From contig NZ_QUZH01000015.1 in the NCBI RefSeq assembly GCF_009761675.1, forward strand, positions 1 to 64,000: a DNA stretch of 64,000 nt, read 5' to 3'. A program made the translations under genes and the position numbers. The notes beneath the pieces are model-generated. The model did no database searches. It was not told the DNA's origin and worked only from the letters and a program-made list of their open reading frames with translations. The stretch is from Bhargavaea sp. CC-171006 (GTDB lineage Bacteria > Bacillota > Bacilli > Bacillales_A > Planococcaceae). Below, piece after piece: positions 25,425-33,976 of this stretch; within the stretch, counting starts at the first letter, position 1; every line of letters begins with the position of its first letter.

Positions 25425-25773
25425 AACTTATCAGCATGGGGAACGGATCAATATTTACTTGAGCCGCGATCTCACGCCGGAGTTCATCGACTGGATCAAT
25501 ACCCAGTCCGACCTGTCGAACTTCTTCCTGTACGCCGCCCAGCAGCTGTACCGGAAGACGGGCTTCGTCGATGTCGCCGAAGTCATGCCGAGAAAAATCA
25601 ACTTCGAACTTGCCGGCGCGGAAGACCGTGATCTTTTCATACCGGAGGCCGCCCCGCCGGCGCCCGTACGCGCAGAAATACCAAAAGTGGAACCAGAACC
25701 CGAACCGGATCCGCCGAAGGAACCCGCTCCCGCCTGGGGCGCCCTTGACGACTTCGACGACCCGTTCGCATGA
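25393..25773 (+). CDS. Possible ParR-like adaptor of the actin ATPase
   Basis: A 126-residue protein starting at GTG 25393 (AAAGGAATTAG ahead), overlapping the end of the ParM-like gene by 32 bp. The first half (RINIYLSRDLTPEFIDWINTQSDLSNFFLYAAQQLYRKTG, in parts) has the strand-helix-helix look of ribbon-helix-helix adaptors. The second half is a Pro/Glu-rich linker ending in the acidic peptide WGALDDFDDPFA, a likely contact for filament ends or another protein. No named family was recognised. The position and shape suggest the DNA-binding partner of the actin, which is inference. Confidence 0.7.
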   Translation: MWSQVARNRSKTYQHGERINIYLSRDLTPEFIDWINTQSDLSNFFLYAAQQLYRKTGFVDVAEVMPRKINFELAGAEDRDLFIPEAAPPAPVRAEIPKVEPEPEPDPPKEPAPAWGALDDFDDPFA

Positions 25774-25783
25774 GGGCAGAAGA

Positions 25784-25810
25784 AAACCCGCCGGAATGGC
25801 GGGTTTTTTC
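25784..25810. terminator. Terminator of the partition-like operon
   Basis: AACCCGCC, loop GGAAT, GGCGGGTT followed by TTTT. It lies between convergent genes and can serve both strands. Confidence 0.9.
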
Positions 25811-25812
25811 GT

Positions 25813-26007
25813 TTATCCAATTTTGTTTCTCAGCAAGAACGGCTCTTCCATTGTCCAATTCAAGAGCAGATAAACCCATATGGAAGCAGAGGCAGTCAGG
25901 AGAAAAATCAGTCTGACGACAAATGATGAGATACCCGTGAATTCCGCTATTCCCCCGCACACGCCACAAAGGGCACGGTCATTGGAGGATTTCATGAGCT
26001 TATTCAT
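25813..26007 (-). CDS. PspC-domain small membrane protein
   Basis: This 64-residue protein carries the PspC signature: RALCGVCGGIAEFTGISSFVVRLIFLLT, then a second hydrophobic stretch (WVYLLLNW). PspC-domain proteins span the membrane once or twice and take part in envelope-stress responses in many bacteria. GGAGGAATGGA precedes the ATG. It is a single-gene unit. A direct regulatory role here is not shown. Confidence 0.9.
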   Translation of the reverse strand: MNKLMKSSNDRALCGVCGGIAEFTGISSFVVRLIFLLTASASIWVYLLLNWTMEEPFLLRNKIG

Positions 26008-26137
26008 TCCATTCCTCCCCTACACCCCATGAGATGACAGGCCGGGCTCTTTTATGTCCTGTTTTTCATTCAAAGGAAATTTGTCCGGCATTGTCCAATA
26101 GTACTTAACAAACATCTCCAAGGAAGGAATTGATCCG

Positions 26138-26689
26138 ATGAATCAGCCTGCCACGAGCCCGACGATCAAAACAGAACGCCTGCTGCTCCGCCGCTTCAAC
26201 GCAGCCGATGCACCGGAAGTCAGCCGGCTTTGCGATAACTACAACCTGTATAAAAGCACACTGAACCTGCCGCATCCCTACCCGTTGGAGAGCGCGCTGG
26301 AGTGGATCGCAACGCACAATGAAAGCTTTACCTCTGGGCGGATGTATGAGTTCGCAATCACGAACAAGGAAAGCGGCAAGCTCTACGGAGCCATCGGACT
26401 TTCCCACCAGCAGGCACACCGCCACGGAGAAATCGGCTACTGGATCGGAGAGGAATATTGGGGGCAAGGATATGCCACCGAAGCTGCAAGAGCCGTATTG
26501 GACTTCGCTTTTCGTGATAAGGACTTGCATCGGGTCTATGCAAGGTTCTTTGCGTCCAACCCCGCTTCCGGCAAAGTCATGGAAAAGTGCGGGATGACGT
26601 ACGAAGGCACGCAGAAAGACCATATCTTCAAAGAAGGCCGTTATGAGGATCTCCTGCTTTTCGGGATTCTTAATCCAAACCATCAATAG
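26138..26689 (+). CDS. GNAT N-acetyltransferase (RimJ/RimL-like)
   Basis: A 183-residue acetyltransferase. RLLLRRFNAADAPEV at the start, GEIGYWIGEEYWGQGYATEAARAVLDFAF (acetyl-CoA pyrophosphate loop) and VYARFFASNPASGKVMEKCGM are typical of the RimJ/RimL group that acetylates protein N-termini or small amines. Length is normal. AAGGAAGGAATTGATCCG precedes the ATG. Substrate unknown. Confidence 0.9.
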   Translation: MNQPATSPTIKTERLLLRRFNAADAPEVSRLCDNYNLYKSTLNLPHPYPLESALEWIATHNESFTSGRMYEFAITNKESGKLYGAIGLSHQQAHRHGEIGYWIGEEYWGQGYATEAARAVLDFAFRDKDLHRVYARFFASNPASGKVMEKCGMTYEGTQKDHIFKEGRYEDLLLFGILNPNHQ

Positions 26690-26699
26690 TTATGCACAA

Positions 26700-26727
26700 A
26701 ACCCGCCACATCCGGCGGGTTTCTGTT
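26700..26727 (+). terminator. Terminator of the GNAT gene
   Basis: AACCCGCC, loop, GGCGGGTT then TCTGTTTG, ten bases after the stop codon. Confidence 0.8.
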
Positions 26728-26736
26728 TGATTCACC

Positions 26737-26823
26737 TTATCCACTTGTTGATAACTCTTCAATTTTGTTCCTATCCACAGAGTTATTCAGAATTCGACTC
26801 AACCTGTGGATGAGGGGTCCCGC
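26737..26823. other. Second DnaA-box-like cluster
   Basis: Four near-consensus 9-mers in 87 bp: TTATCCACT (26737), TGTTGATAA (26746), CTATCCACA (26771) and TGTGGATGA (26815). Each differs by one base from TTATNCACA or its complement. It lies on the other side of the partition-like genes from the first cluster. Confidence 0.5.
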
Positions 26824-26837
26824 CGTAACAGATGACG

Positions 26838-26874
26838 AAAAAGCAGGAAGGGAAAATTCCCCCTTCCTGCTTTC
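26838..26874 (-). terminator. Terminator of the tct operon
   Basis: AGCAGGAAGGG, loop, CCCTTCCTGCT followed by TTTTC on the minus strand, shortly after the tctA stop. Confidence 0.8.
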
Positions 26875-26895
26875 TATGTTTCATGAGTATCTGGA

Positions 26896-28422
26896 TCACT
26901 CTTCTTCGTTTACAATGACCGACTTGCCTCTCATCTTGAGGATTAGTGGGATGAGAAGCCATGCCGCCGCCGCAACCAGGAAGACGAGGGATAACGGCTT
27001 CGTGACGAAGATCGAGAAATCGCCATTTGAAATAGTGAGGGCCCTCCTCATGTTGTTCTCGATCATCGGCCCAAGTACAAGGGCCAGAACAAGCGGTGCA
27101 ACAGGGAAATCGTTTTTCGTCAGCAGATAGCCGAAGATACCGAAAGCAAGCAGCAGATATAAATCAAATGTAGTGTACTGGACCGCGTAGACACCGAAGA
27201 ACGAGATGGCCACGATAATCGGGAGCAAGTACTTCTTGGGCGTCTGGATTACCTTGGCGAACACGCGGACGAGCGGCATGTTGAGCGCCAGAAGCATCAG
27301 GTTGCCGATGAACATACTTGCAATGAGGCCCCAGGCCACTTCCGGGTGCTCATCAAAGAGCAGCGGACCCGGCTGGATGTTGTACATAATCAGCGCACCC
27401 ATCAGGATGGCAGTGGTCCCGGAACCCGGAATGCCGAGTGTCAGCAAGGGAATCATGGCACCGCCTGAAGCGGCGTTGTTTGCTGACTCCGGTCCTGCCA
27501 CTCCTGCGATGGCGCCTTTTCCGAATTTCTCCGGAGTCTTGCTGAACTTTTTCTCCGTGATGTAGGAGAAGAACGAAGCGAGCGTAGCGCCCGCACCCGG
27601 CAGCACGCCGATGAAAAAGCCCAGAAGCGAGCTGCGCACAATCGGAACCGAACTGTCCTTCATATCCTGCTTGGTCGGCAGGATGCGATGGATTTTGGCG
27701 ATGGCGCCGTCTGCCCCGTCGCGCTCCAGAATCGTCTTGAAGACCTCACCGAGCGCAAAAAGGCCAACCGCGATGGTCAAAAATTCAAATCCTGAATAAA
27801 GGATCGGCATGTCATATGTAAATCGCGCTATGCCGGATACAGCATCGATCCCGACTGTCCCGAGCATCAGGCCGAATACAGTCATCATCAAGGCCTTTGT
27901 CATCGACTTGCCTGCCAGCCCGCTGACCGCGGCAAGCCCCAGAAGCATTAGGGAGAAATACTCGGCGGGCCCGAATTTCAGGGCCACGTTGGACAGCGGC
28001 TCCGCCAGCAGGACCAGCCCGATCAGGGAAATGATGCCCGCCGCGAACGAACCGATCGCCGCAATCGACAGAGCCGCCCCGGCCCGGCCCTGTTTGGCCA
28101 TCTGATACCCGTCCAACGTCGTCACAACCGAGGAGGATTCACCCGGCGTGTTCAGCAGGATGGAAGTGGTTGAACCGCCGTACATCGCTCCATAATACAC
28201 CCCGGCCAGCAAAATGATGGAGCTTGCGGCGGCAGCATCCGTCGGGAGGCCTGAAGTCATGGTCGCCGTCACCGGTATGAGGAGGGCGACGCCGCTCATC
28301 GGACCGATTCCCGGCAGGACCCCTACTGCGGTCCCGATGAGGACACCGATAAACGCGAAGAGGAGATTATGCCATTGGAACGCGACGCTGAATCCGTCAG
28401 CCAGAAATTGCAATGTATCCAT
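26896..28422 (-). CDS. tctA: TctA, large permease subunit of a tripartite tricarboxylate transporter
   Basis: A 508-residue membrane protein with about 11-12 helices and the family's glycine/proline-rich loops: GTAVGVLPGIGPMSGVALLIPVT near the start, GVYYGAMYGGSTTSILLNTPGESSSVVTTLDGYQMAKQGRAG, and the internally repeated GVLPGAGATLASFFSY with NNAASGGAMIPLLTLGIPGSGTTAILMGAL. TctA forms the channel for citrate-like or other carboxylates, driven by cation flux and fed by TctC. It follows tctB by 15 bp. Substrate is unknown. Confidence 0.95.
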   Translation of the reverse strand: MDTLQFLADGFSVAFQWHNLLFAFIGVLIGTAVGVLPGIGPMSGVALLIPVTATMTSGLPTDAAAASSIILLAGVYYGAMYGGSTTSILLNTPGESSSVVTTLDGYQMAKQGRAGAALSIAAIGSFAAGIISLIGLVLLAEPLSNVALKFGPAEYFSLMLLGLAAVSGLAGKSMTKALMMTVFGLMLGTVGIDAVSGIARFTYDMPILYSGFEFLTIAVGLFALGEVFKTILERDGADGAIAKIHRILPTKQDMKDSSVPIVRSSLLGFFIGVLPGAGATLASFFSYITEKKFSKTPEKFGKGAIAGVAGPESANNAASGGAMIPLLTLGIPGSGTTAILMGALIMYNIQPGPLLFDEHPEVAWGLIASMFIGNLMLLALNMPLVRVFAKVIQTPKKYLLPIIVAISFFGVYAVQYTTFDLYLLLAFGIFGYLLTKNDFPVAPLVLALVLGPMIENNMRRALTISNGDFSIFVTKPLSLVFLVAAAAWLLIPLILKMRGKSVIVNEEE

Positions 28423-28437
28423 TCCGTTCCCTCCTCC

Positions 28438-28887
28438 TTAAAGTCCCGGGAATCCCGGCAGCGCGCCGCCGAGCAGTTCCGAGAAGAAATAGTAAACACC
28501 GAAAGAAAAAACAGCCGCGATGATCAGGGTCTTTAGCCAGCTTCCCCGTTCCATCGCCTGGAAGGCGACAATCAGGAACAGGAAAGTGGAGGCCACGTAG
28601 CCGATTTTTTCAAGTAGAAAGGCATAGGCCACTGCACTGAGGAAGATCACCAGGAACCGCTTGTATTGGACAGGCTCTTTTTTGCCTTCTTCCCCTTTGT
28701 ATTTGAATGTTTCATAGATCAGCCGCGCACTGAGCAGGATCAGCAGGATGCCGAGCCCTGTCGGGAAAATATCCGGACCCACGCTGGATCCGTAGGCGCT
28801 ATGAGAAATTTTCCTCGCTTCCATCACGAATACCAGACCAATTACCAAAAAGATAATGCCCGCATAGCGGTCGAATGTTTTGCTCAT
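28438..28887 (-). CDS. tctB: TctB, small membrane subunit of the tricarboxylate transporter
   Basis: A 149-residue protein with four hydrophobic helices; FLVIGLVFVMEARKI, SVGPDIFPTGLGILLILLSARLIYE and the C-terminal half (FLVIFLSAVAYAFLLEKIGYVASTFLFL) follow the TctB pattern. It sits between tctC and tctA, and is needed for assembly or function of the permease. The function of this subunit is poorly defined in general. Confidence 0.92.
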   Translation of the reverse strand: MSKTFDRYAGIIFLVIGLVFVMEARKISHSAYGSSVGPDIFPTGLGILLILLSARLIYETFKYKGEEGKKEPVQYKRFLVIFLSAVAYAFLLEKIGYVASTFLFLIVAFQAMERGSWLKTLIIAAVFSFGVYYFFSELLGGALPGFPGL

Positions 28888-28946
28888 AATTTTGACACCT
28901 CTCTAACATAAAAGGACGGCCGGTTGAGCCGAGCCGCCCCCTACTT

Positions 28947-29960
28947 TTATTTTTCCATGCCGAGCGCCGTCAGCAATTCAACAATGACCTGCTCTTGCTC
29001 TTCCAGGTAGGTTGTGAACTCTTCGGCGTTATGGTATTCGCTTTCCCAGCCGTTCCGTTCGAGTTCAGCTTGCCACTCTTCCGTTTCAGCCATTTCTGCA
29101 AGCTTGATGGACCAGTAGTCGAATGCCTCATCGGACATTTCCTTCGGTGCGAAAATTCCGCGCCAGATCGTGAACTCAGCATCAATGCCCTCTTCCTTGA
29201 ATGTAGGGACGTCCTTCAGCTCCCCGTCAAGTCTCTCTGTCGAGCTGACTGCAAGCACGCGCACATCTCCAGCCTTCACATATTCCGCGATGGTGGAAGC
29301 ATCAGTCGCGATGACGTCTGCGTTATTGCCGAGCAGGGCGGCTACCGCTTCGCCTCCGCCGTCATAGGAAACGTATTTGACCGATTGCGGATCAATGCCA
29401 TATTCGAATGCAGGAAGAACACCAACCAGATGGTCCATGGAGCCAGGTGCCGATCCGCCGGCCAGAGTCACTTTCTTAGGATCAGCCTTGATCGCTTCCA
29501 GAACGTCTTTCAGCGTCTTGAACTCCGAATCCTCACGGACAACGATCGCCCCGTAATCACGTGTCAGCTGTGCAAGCGGACGTGTGTCTTTATAGCCGTA
29601 AGGGCTGTTGCCTTCCGCTTTGTTGTTGTTGATGAGAATCGGTGGAGATTTGACCATCAGCGCGTAGTCGTTTTTCGCTTCTTTCGTTGCGAAATCTGCC
29701 ATGTAGACTGCGCCGCCCCCTCCAGGCTTGTTCTCCACGGTAATCGCCTTTTCGACCAGGTCTGTGTCATTCATCGTTTTTGCGATTGCCCGGGCGGTCA
29801 GATCCCATCCGCCGCCGGCACCCGACGGCGCTACGATTGTAATGTTGCGCTCCGGATAATTGGAACTCTTGTCCGCCTCTGCGTTATCCCCCTCAGAACA
29901 TGCTGCTAGGCTCAAAGCCAACGATCCTGCCAATAAGACAGCCGATAGTTTTTTCCACAT
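28947..29960 (-). CDS. tctC: TctC, extracellular solute-binding lipoprotein
   Basis: A 337-residue binding protein of the TctC/Bug family. It has a lipoprotein signal ending LALSLAAC, then YPERNITIVAPSGAGGGWDLTARAIA, which is the typical Bug opening, GGGAVYMADFATK and LAGGSAPGSMDHLVG in the ligand pocket. It would be anchored outside the membrane and hand carboxylates to TctAB. The ATG at 29960 with GGGGATG upstream starts the signal peptide correctly. The two-component genes directly upstream probably control it. Confidence 0.94.
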   Translation of the reverse strand: MWKKLSAVLLAGSLALSLAACSEGDNAEADKSSNYPERNITIVAPSGAGGGWDLTARAIAKTMNDTDLVEKAITVENKPGGGGAVYMADFATKEAKNDYALMVKSPPILINNNKAEGNSPYGYKDTRPLAQLTRDYGAIVVREDSEFKTLKDVLEAIKADPKKVTLAGGSAPGSMDHLVGVLPAFEYGIDPQSVKYVSYDGGGEAVAALLGNNADVIATDASTIAEYVKAGDVRVLAVSSTERLDGELKDVPTFKEEGIDAEFTIWRGIFAPKEMSDEAFDYWSIKLAEMAETEEWQAELERNGWESEYHNAEEFTTYLEEQEQVIVELLTALGMEK

Positions 29961-29987
29961 ATCGCTTTCATCCCCTTCGATCAATAT

Positions 29988-30018
29988 AAAAAGACAGCGC
30001 ATGAAAGCGCTGTCTAAA
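29988..30018 (-). terminator. Hairpin between the regulatory and transport genes
   Basis: AGACAGCGC, loop TTTCAT, GCGCTGTCT followed by TTTTTATA on the minus strand, 82 bp after the response-regulator stop. It probably ends the regulator transcript; the tct promoter must lie close by. Part of the stem resembles a catabolite-response element, with one mismatch. Confidence 0.75.
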
Positions 30019-30100
30019 ATTTATCAGAACCTTTGACCTATTCAATGTTTATGAGCTTAAAATGTACTTAAAAACCTTTTCGTCTTTTTGTTCGTTTTGT

Positions 30101-30790
30101 TCACGGCTTTTTCAGGAAGTATCTTCTTTCCGGACGCCCGATCATCCCGTAGATCAGTTCGGCACCCGCCTTTTTTTCCGTCACGAGATATTCCAGATAG
30201 CGTCTTGCCGTGGATCTGCTGACGCCGATTTCCCGGCCAATCTTCTCTGCCGTCATCCCCTCTTCGGCAGTGTCCAGAAATCCGGTGATCTTTTCCATCG
30301 TGATCGGATCGATGCCTTTTGGAGTTGCCGCTGGTTCTGCAGAGGCTGTATCGGTCTTATTCCACAACAAGCGGATAGATCCTTCCGGCAATTTGCCTTC
30401 CCCGGCGAACGCCTCCCGCTTCACTCTGTAGGAAAGCAGGCTTTCCCTGAAACGGTCCAGTGTCAGGGGTTTCAATATGTAATCCGCCACCCCTCCGCGG
30501 AACGCCTTTTTGACGATCTCTGCTTCCGCAGCCGCCGTGATGACGATAATATCCGAGTCGCCGCTGTGCTCATGAATATAAGAAATGAGTTCTGTGCCGA
30601 GCATATCCGGGAGATAAACATCCAGAAGGACGAGATCCGGCTGCAGAGCTTCAATCCAGTCCTTCGCCTCTGCCCCGGTATTTGCTGACCCCACGACCGT
30701 GAAGCCTCCAATCTTGTCGATGAACCGGCGATGGATGTCGGCAATCCGCTGATCATCTTCAATAATCAGAACTTCAATGGTCTCATGCAT
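30101..30790 (-). CDS. CitB/DcuR-type response regulator
   Basis: A 229-residue regulator. The receiver domain holds EVLIIEDDQRIADIHRRFI, phospho-acceptor Asp in LVLLDVYLPD and the conserved Thr and Lys (VITAAAE, YILKPL). The C-terminal half has a helix-turn-helix (TAEKIGREIGVSRSTARRYLEYL) typical of the citrate/malate regulators. ATG 30790 has AAAGGAGG ahead and is four bases after the sensor stop. Its position before tctCBA makes it the likely activator of that transporter in response to an external carboxylate. Confidence 0.93.
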   Translation of the reverse strand: MHETIEVLIIEDDQRIADIHRRFIDKIGGFTVVGSANTGAEAKDWIEALQPDLVLLDVYLPDMLGTELISYIHEHSGDSDIIVITAAAEAEIVKKAFRGGVADYILKPLTLDRFRESLLSYRVKREAFAGEGKLPEGSIRLLWNKTDTASAEPAATPKGIDPITMEKITGFLDTAEEGMTAEKIGREIGVSRSTARRYLEYLVTEKKAGAELIYGMIGRPERRYFLKKP

Positions 30791-30794
30791 GAAT

Positions 30795-32405
30795 TTAGCC
30801 TCCTTTCGGGATGGAAATGATGAACATGGCACCGCCAAGGTCGCCTGTCTCGTAATAGAGATTGCCTCCGAGTTCGCTGACGTAATTGGCAACTGTCACC
30901 AGTCCGTAACCCCGGTCCGCTCCTGATTTGGTGGATATCCGCTCCCTGAAAAGCGTAATTTCCACTTCTTCCGTAATTCCCGGTCCCGAGTCTTCCACTT
31001 CTATGAGTATTTCGCTGCCGTTGTCCAAAATGAAGATCCGGACCACCCTGGCGGACTCGGGATTCTTTTCCACGGCCTCGAAAGCATTCGTCACCAGATT
31101 TCCGAGGATCGATACGAAAAAGCTTTTCTCGAGATGTTCCGGCAGTTCCCCCATGGCACTGTCTTCGTCGAGAACCAACTGCACCTTCAGCTCCTTGGCC
31201 CTATTAAAGAGACCGATGACAATTCCCCCGAGGAAGGGGTCCTGCAGCCGCTCCATAACGAAACTGATCAGCGACTGATGCGCCTCGGTCTCTTCGTGGA
31301 TAAGACTCAGCGCCTCGTCAAGCGAGTTCAGCTGGATCAGACCGGAGATCGTATAAAGAAAGTTGTGGTACTCATGCGTCTGGGCTCGCAATGCCTCCGT
31401 ATACTGCTTGACCTGTGACAGTTCCTCCGTCAGACGGTCGATGTCTGACTGCAGGCGGAAGCTGGAGACTGCCCCGACAATCCGGCCGTCCACCCGGATC
31501 GGAATCCTGTTAACGACCGCCTTCTTGCCGTGGATTTCCATCGGACGGTCGAGCATCTTTTCTCCTGTTTCCATGACGCGGGGAAGGAGTGTATTGGGCA
31601 ACACATCCTGTATGGGGCGCCCTGCCAGATCCTCATCCTCCGGCAGGGCCAGGACATCACGGGCGGCCGAGTTGGCCATCGTGATATCGCCCTCCGAATT
31701 GACCATGATGATCGCTTCCCGTACGGATTCAATCAGCACACTGCGCTCCGTGAAGTGGCGGGCAATCTCCGCGGGTTCAAGTCCGAACAGTTCTTTCTTG
31801 ATGCTCCTCGACAATAAGCCCGAGCCGGCAACACCAAGAAGAATGGACGCCAGGACAATATAGGCAATGTTGTCGATGTAGTCGAAAAAGATGGATGACA
31901 GATCGGTTTTCAGGAAGCCGACCGAGACGACGCCAATAATGTTGCCCTCTCCGTCCGTGACCGGTGTCTTGCCCCGCAGGGCGGGACCGAGTGAACCGAC
32001 AGCTTCGGATATGTAGGACTCCCCATTTAAGAGGGCCCGTTCATTGTCATCCCCCACCATCTTCTTGCCGATCCGGTCCGGAACCGGGTGGGCATAACGG
32101 ATGCCTTCGGTGTTTCCGATGACGACATACTCTGCCCCCGTCTGTTTGCGGACGGTTTCGGCAATCGGCTGCAGCACTTCTGTCGGATCCTCTTCAAAGA
32201 ACCCTTGCCGGACATCCGGCCTGTCAGCCGTCGTCACGGCGATATTCAGCGCCCGCCTCCCGACCTGCTGCTCAATCCCTTGCGTCATTGTGAAGTAAAA
32301 GAGGACGCCGATGAGAATGGCAAGCAATGAGACAAAAAGCGCGCCGTACAGGAACAGCCGCGTCTGGAGTGACTTCGGCCTGATGATTTCTTCTAAGCCC
32401 TTCAT
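30795..32405 (-). CDS. CitA/DcuS-type sensor histidine kinase
   Basis: A 536-residue kinase with one helix (residues 15-40), an extracytoplasmic PAS-like sensor domain to about residue 175, a second helix (180-200), a cytoplasmic PAS (FTERSVLIESVREAIIMVNSEGDITMANSAA), then the phospho-His in LRAQTHEYHNFLYTISGLIQL and ATPase boxes NLVTNAFEA, DSGPGI and GYGLVTV. This is the citrate/C4-dicarboxylate sensor architecture. It presumably phosphorylates the next gene product. Its ATG overlaps the stop of a small zinc-ribbon gene. Confidence 0.94.
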   Translation of the reverse strand: MKGLEEIIRPKSLQTRLFLYGALFVSLLAILIGVLFYFTMTQGIEQQVGRRALNIAVTTADRPDVRQGFFEEDPTEVLQPIAETVRKQTGAEYVVIGNTEGIRYAHPVPDRIGKKMVGDDNERALLNGESYISEAVGSLGPALRGKTPVTDGEGNIIGVVSVGFLKTDLSSIFFDYIDNIAYIVLASILLGVAGSGLLSRSIKKELFGLEPAEIARHFTERSVLIESVREAIIMVNSEGDITMANSAARDVLALPEDEDLAGRPIQDVLPNTLLPRVMETGEKMLDRPMEIHGKKAVVNRIPIRVDGRIVGAVSSFRLQSDIDRLTEELSQVKQYTEALRAQTHEYHNFLYTISGLIQLNSLDEALSLIHEETEAHQSLISFVMERLQDPFLGGIVIGLFNRAKELKVQLVLDEDSAMGELPEHLEKSFFVSILGNLVTNAFEAVEKNPESARVVRIFILDNGSEILIEVEDSGPGITEEVEITLFRERISTKSGADRGYGLVTVANYVSELGGNLYYETGDLGGAMFIISIPKGG

Positions 32406-32554
32406 GTTCCGGGTTGCGGTTCGGCAGAACGGTCATCCCGCTCCGAACAGTCAAAACAGACCAGTCGCCCATTCTCAGAGACTCCATTCAAGAAGCCGTC
32501 CAGGCAAAAAATTTCCTTTCCGCACTCCCGGCATCTTCCGACTAATTCCTGCAT
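32402..32554 (-). CDS. Small zinc-ribbon protein at the head of the sensor operon
   Basis: A 50-residue frame from ATG 32554 to a TGA that overlaps the ATG of the sensor kinase gene by four bases. AAAGGAGG lies seven bases before the start, one of the best ribosome sites in the region. The sequence has Cys8-xx-Cys11 (RCRECGKEIFC) and Cys33-xx-Cys36 (LVCFDCSER), the spacing of a zinc ribbon, and a hydrophilic tail. No family was recognised. Translational coupling suggests it belongs to the two-component operon, either as a modulator or simply as a leader gene that drives kinase translation. Confidence 0.75.
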   Translation of the reverse strand: MQELVGRCRECGKEIFCLDGFLNGVSENGRLVCFDCSERDDRSAEPQPGT

Positions 32555-32633
32555 CCCCATCCCTCCTTTCACCTATTATATCGAAAAACGAGAATGACTT
32601 TTTACTCTTCTGAAAACTCTTGTGAGCTACATA

Positions 32634-32690
32634 AAAAAACTCCCTCCACAGCCGGGATCCTGATGATCGCCAGTTTGCATGGAGGGAGCT
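32634..32690 (-). terminator. Terminator of the NrnB-like gene
   Basis: CTCCCTCCA and TGGAGGGAG pair across a long loop and are followed by TTTTTTT on the minus strand. Confidence 0.75.
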
Positions 32691-32711
32691 TTTCTTCTTA
32701 TCTTTTCCGCA

Positions 32712-33902
32712 TCAGGAATCCGCTTCAGCTTTTTTGAGACGGTCAAGCAGGAACTTGACGAACTGGTCGTCATTCAGCAGCCAGACGTTTCGTTCGCGCT
32801 TCAGGAACTTCTCAGCGTCATGGAACGTTGCAAACGTCTCGTCCTGCGCGCGGCCGTTGCGCTCGATGCCCCAGCGATCGTTTTCAATCGGATGGACAAA
32901 GTACAGGTCGCCTTCCGGTGCGCGGTAGATTGTGCCGAACGGCGATTCCTTGAGATTGTAGCGTGTATGTCGCGCGTCTTCGCGCAGCGGCTCTTTCTGG
33001 AATGCTGCTTCAACATAGGATGCAAATGCCTCTTTTGACATCGAGGCACCGCTTGCCTTGGCATGTCCGCCGCCTCCGAATGTGCCCGCGACTTCGGATA
33101 CATCGACATCGTTATGAATGGTACGGAACGATACCTTGCGGCCGCCCATGTTCAGGATCACGATGTAATCGAGATGTGGGTTTTCCTTGCCGAGTTCATT
33201 GCCGAGCTCGGAATGGTACGACTCTGCATGCACAACGCCGGCGTAAAGGCCTTCATGCTCGAGCTGCACCATTTCACGCCGCTTTTTCCGGATGTAGCGC
33301 GCCATCTTGTCGTCTTCCATATTGAGCAGCTGCTTCTCAAACGGATCAAACTGGAACGGTCCGTCAGATTGCAGCCGCTCCAGCATCTTCGACTCGAACT
33401 CGTCAAACGACCCCATGAAGAACAGCGCGTTCAGGCGCCGTGCCTTGTCGTTGCCGTTTTTCTCCCATTCCCACGTGTCGTACTGCCGCACAAGCTCCAC
33501 AAACTCGTCAGCAGCGCGTGTGGGTTCCAGGAAGCCCTTGCCGATCAGCCAGGCATAGAGCAGTGACGTGGCTGACGTCAGCTTGCCGTCCTCCTGCTCG
33601 ACCGTGACATTGCCCCACTCGTATTCGTTCAGGTGGAGCGCCGTCTTGTGATGATCGATCAGTGTCACTTTGCCGCCTTTTTTGATGAATTCCTCGATCC
33701 GGATCTCGTTTTCCTCATCCACCGACAGGTCGGTGATGATCAGCTCTGTGCCCGTGTTGCCTTGTTCCAGAAACCGCTCCACTTCGCGGTTCAGCATCTG
33801 GACAGAATTGTATCTCACGTTCACATCGTCCCCGAACGCCAGCTTCGCCACGATGCCGCAGCCGATGCCGTCCAGGTCGTTGTGGGACAATAATTTATAC
33901 AC
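32712..33902 (-). CDS. nrnB: DHH-family phosphoesterase, NrnB-like oligonuclease
   Basis: A 396-residue enzyme with the DHH active site: HNDLDGIGCG near the start, IITDLSVDEE, and VTLIDHHKTA, plus the DHHA1 RNA-binding end FGGGGHAKASGASM. B. subtilis NrnB (YngD) has the same length and order and degrades short oligoribonucleotides. It starts at GTG 33902 with GAGGTGATTCG ahead. Single-gene unit. The exact substrate (nanoRNA or cyclic dinucleotide products) is inferred from the relative. Confidence 0.87.
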   Translation of the reverse strand: MYKLLSHNDLDGIGCGIVAKLAFGDDVNVRYNSVQMLNREVERFLEQGNTGTELIITDLSVDEENEIRIEEFIKKGGKVTLIDHHKTALHLNEYEWGNVTVEQEDGKLTSATSLLYAWLIGKGFLEPTRAADEFVELVRQYDTWEWEKNGNDKARRLNALFFMGSFDEFESKMLERLQSDGPFQFDPFEKQLLNMEDDKMARYIRKKRREMVQLEHEGLYAGVVHAESYHSELGNELGKENPHLDYIVILNMGGRKVSFRTIHNDVDVSEVAGTFGGGGHAKASGASMSKEAFASYVEAAFQKEPLREDARHTRYNLKESPFGTIYRAPEGDLYFVHPIENDRWGIERNGRAQDETFATFHDAEKFLKRERNVWLLNDDQFVKFLLDRLKKAEADS

Positions 33903-33976
33903 CGAATCACCTCAGATAATTGCTTTGAACACTTAACCAAGTATACCCGTTTTTCGGACGGTTTTCTTGTGAAAGT

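Noticed and set aside
30000-30013. Catabolite-response (cre) site before tctC
   Set aside because: TGAAAGCGCTGTCT misses the last consensus base and is fully explained as part of a terminator stem; kept only as a remark.
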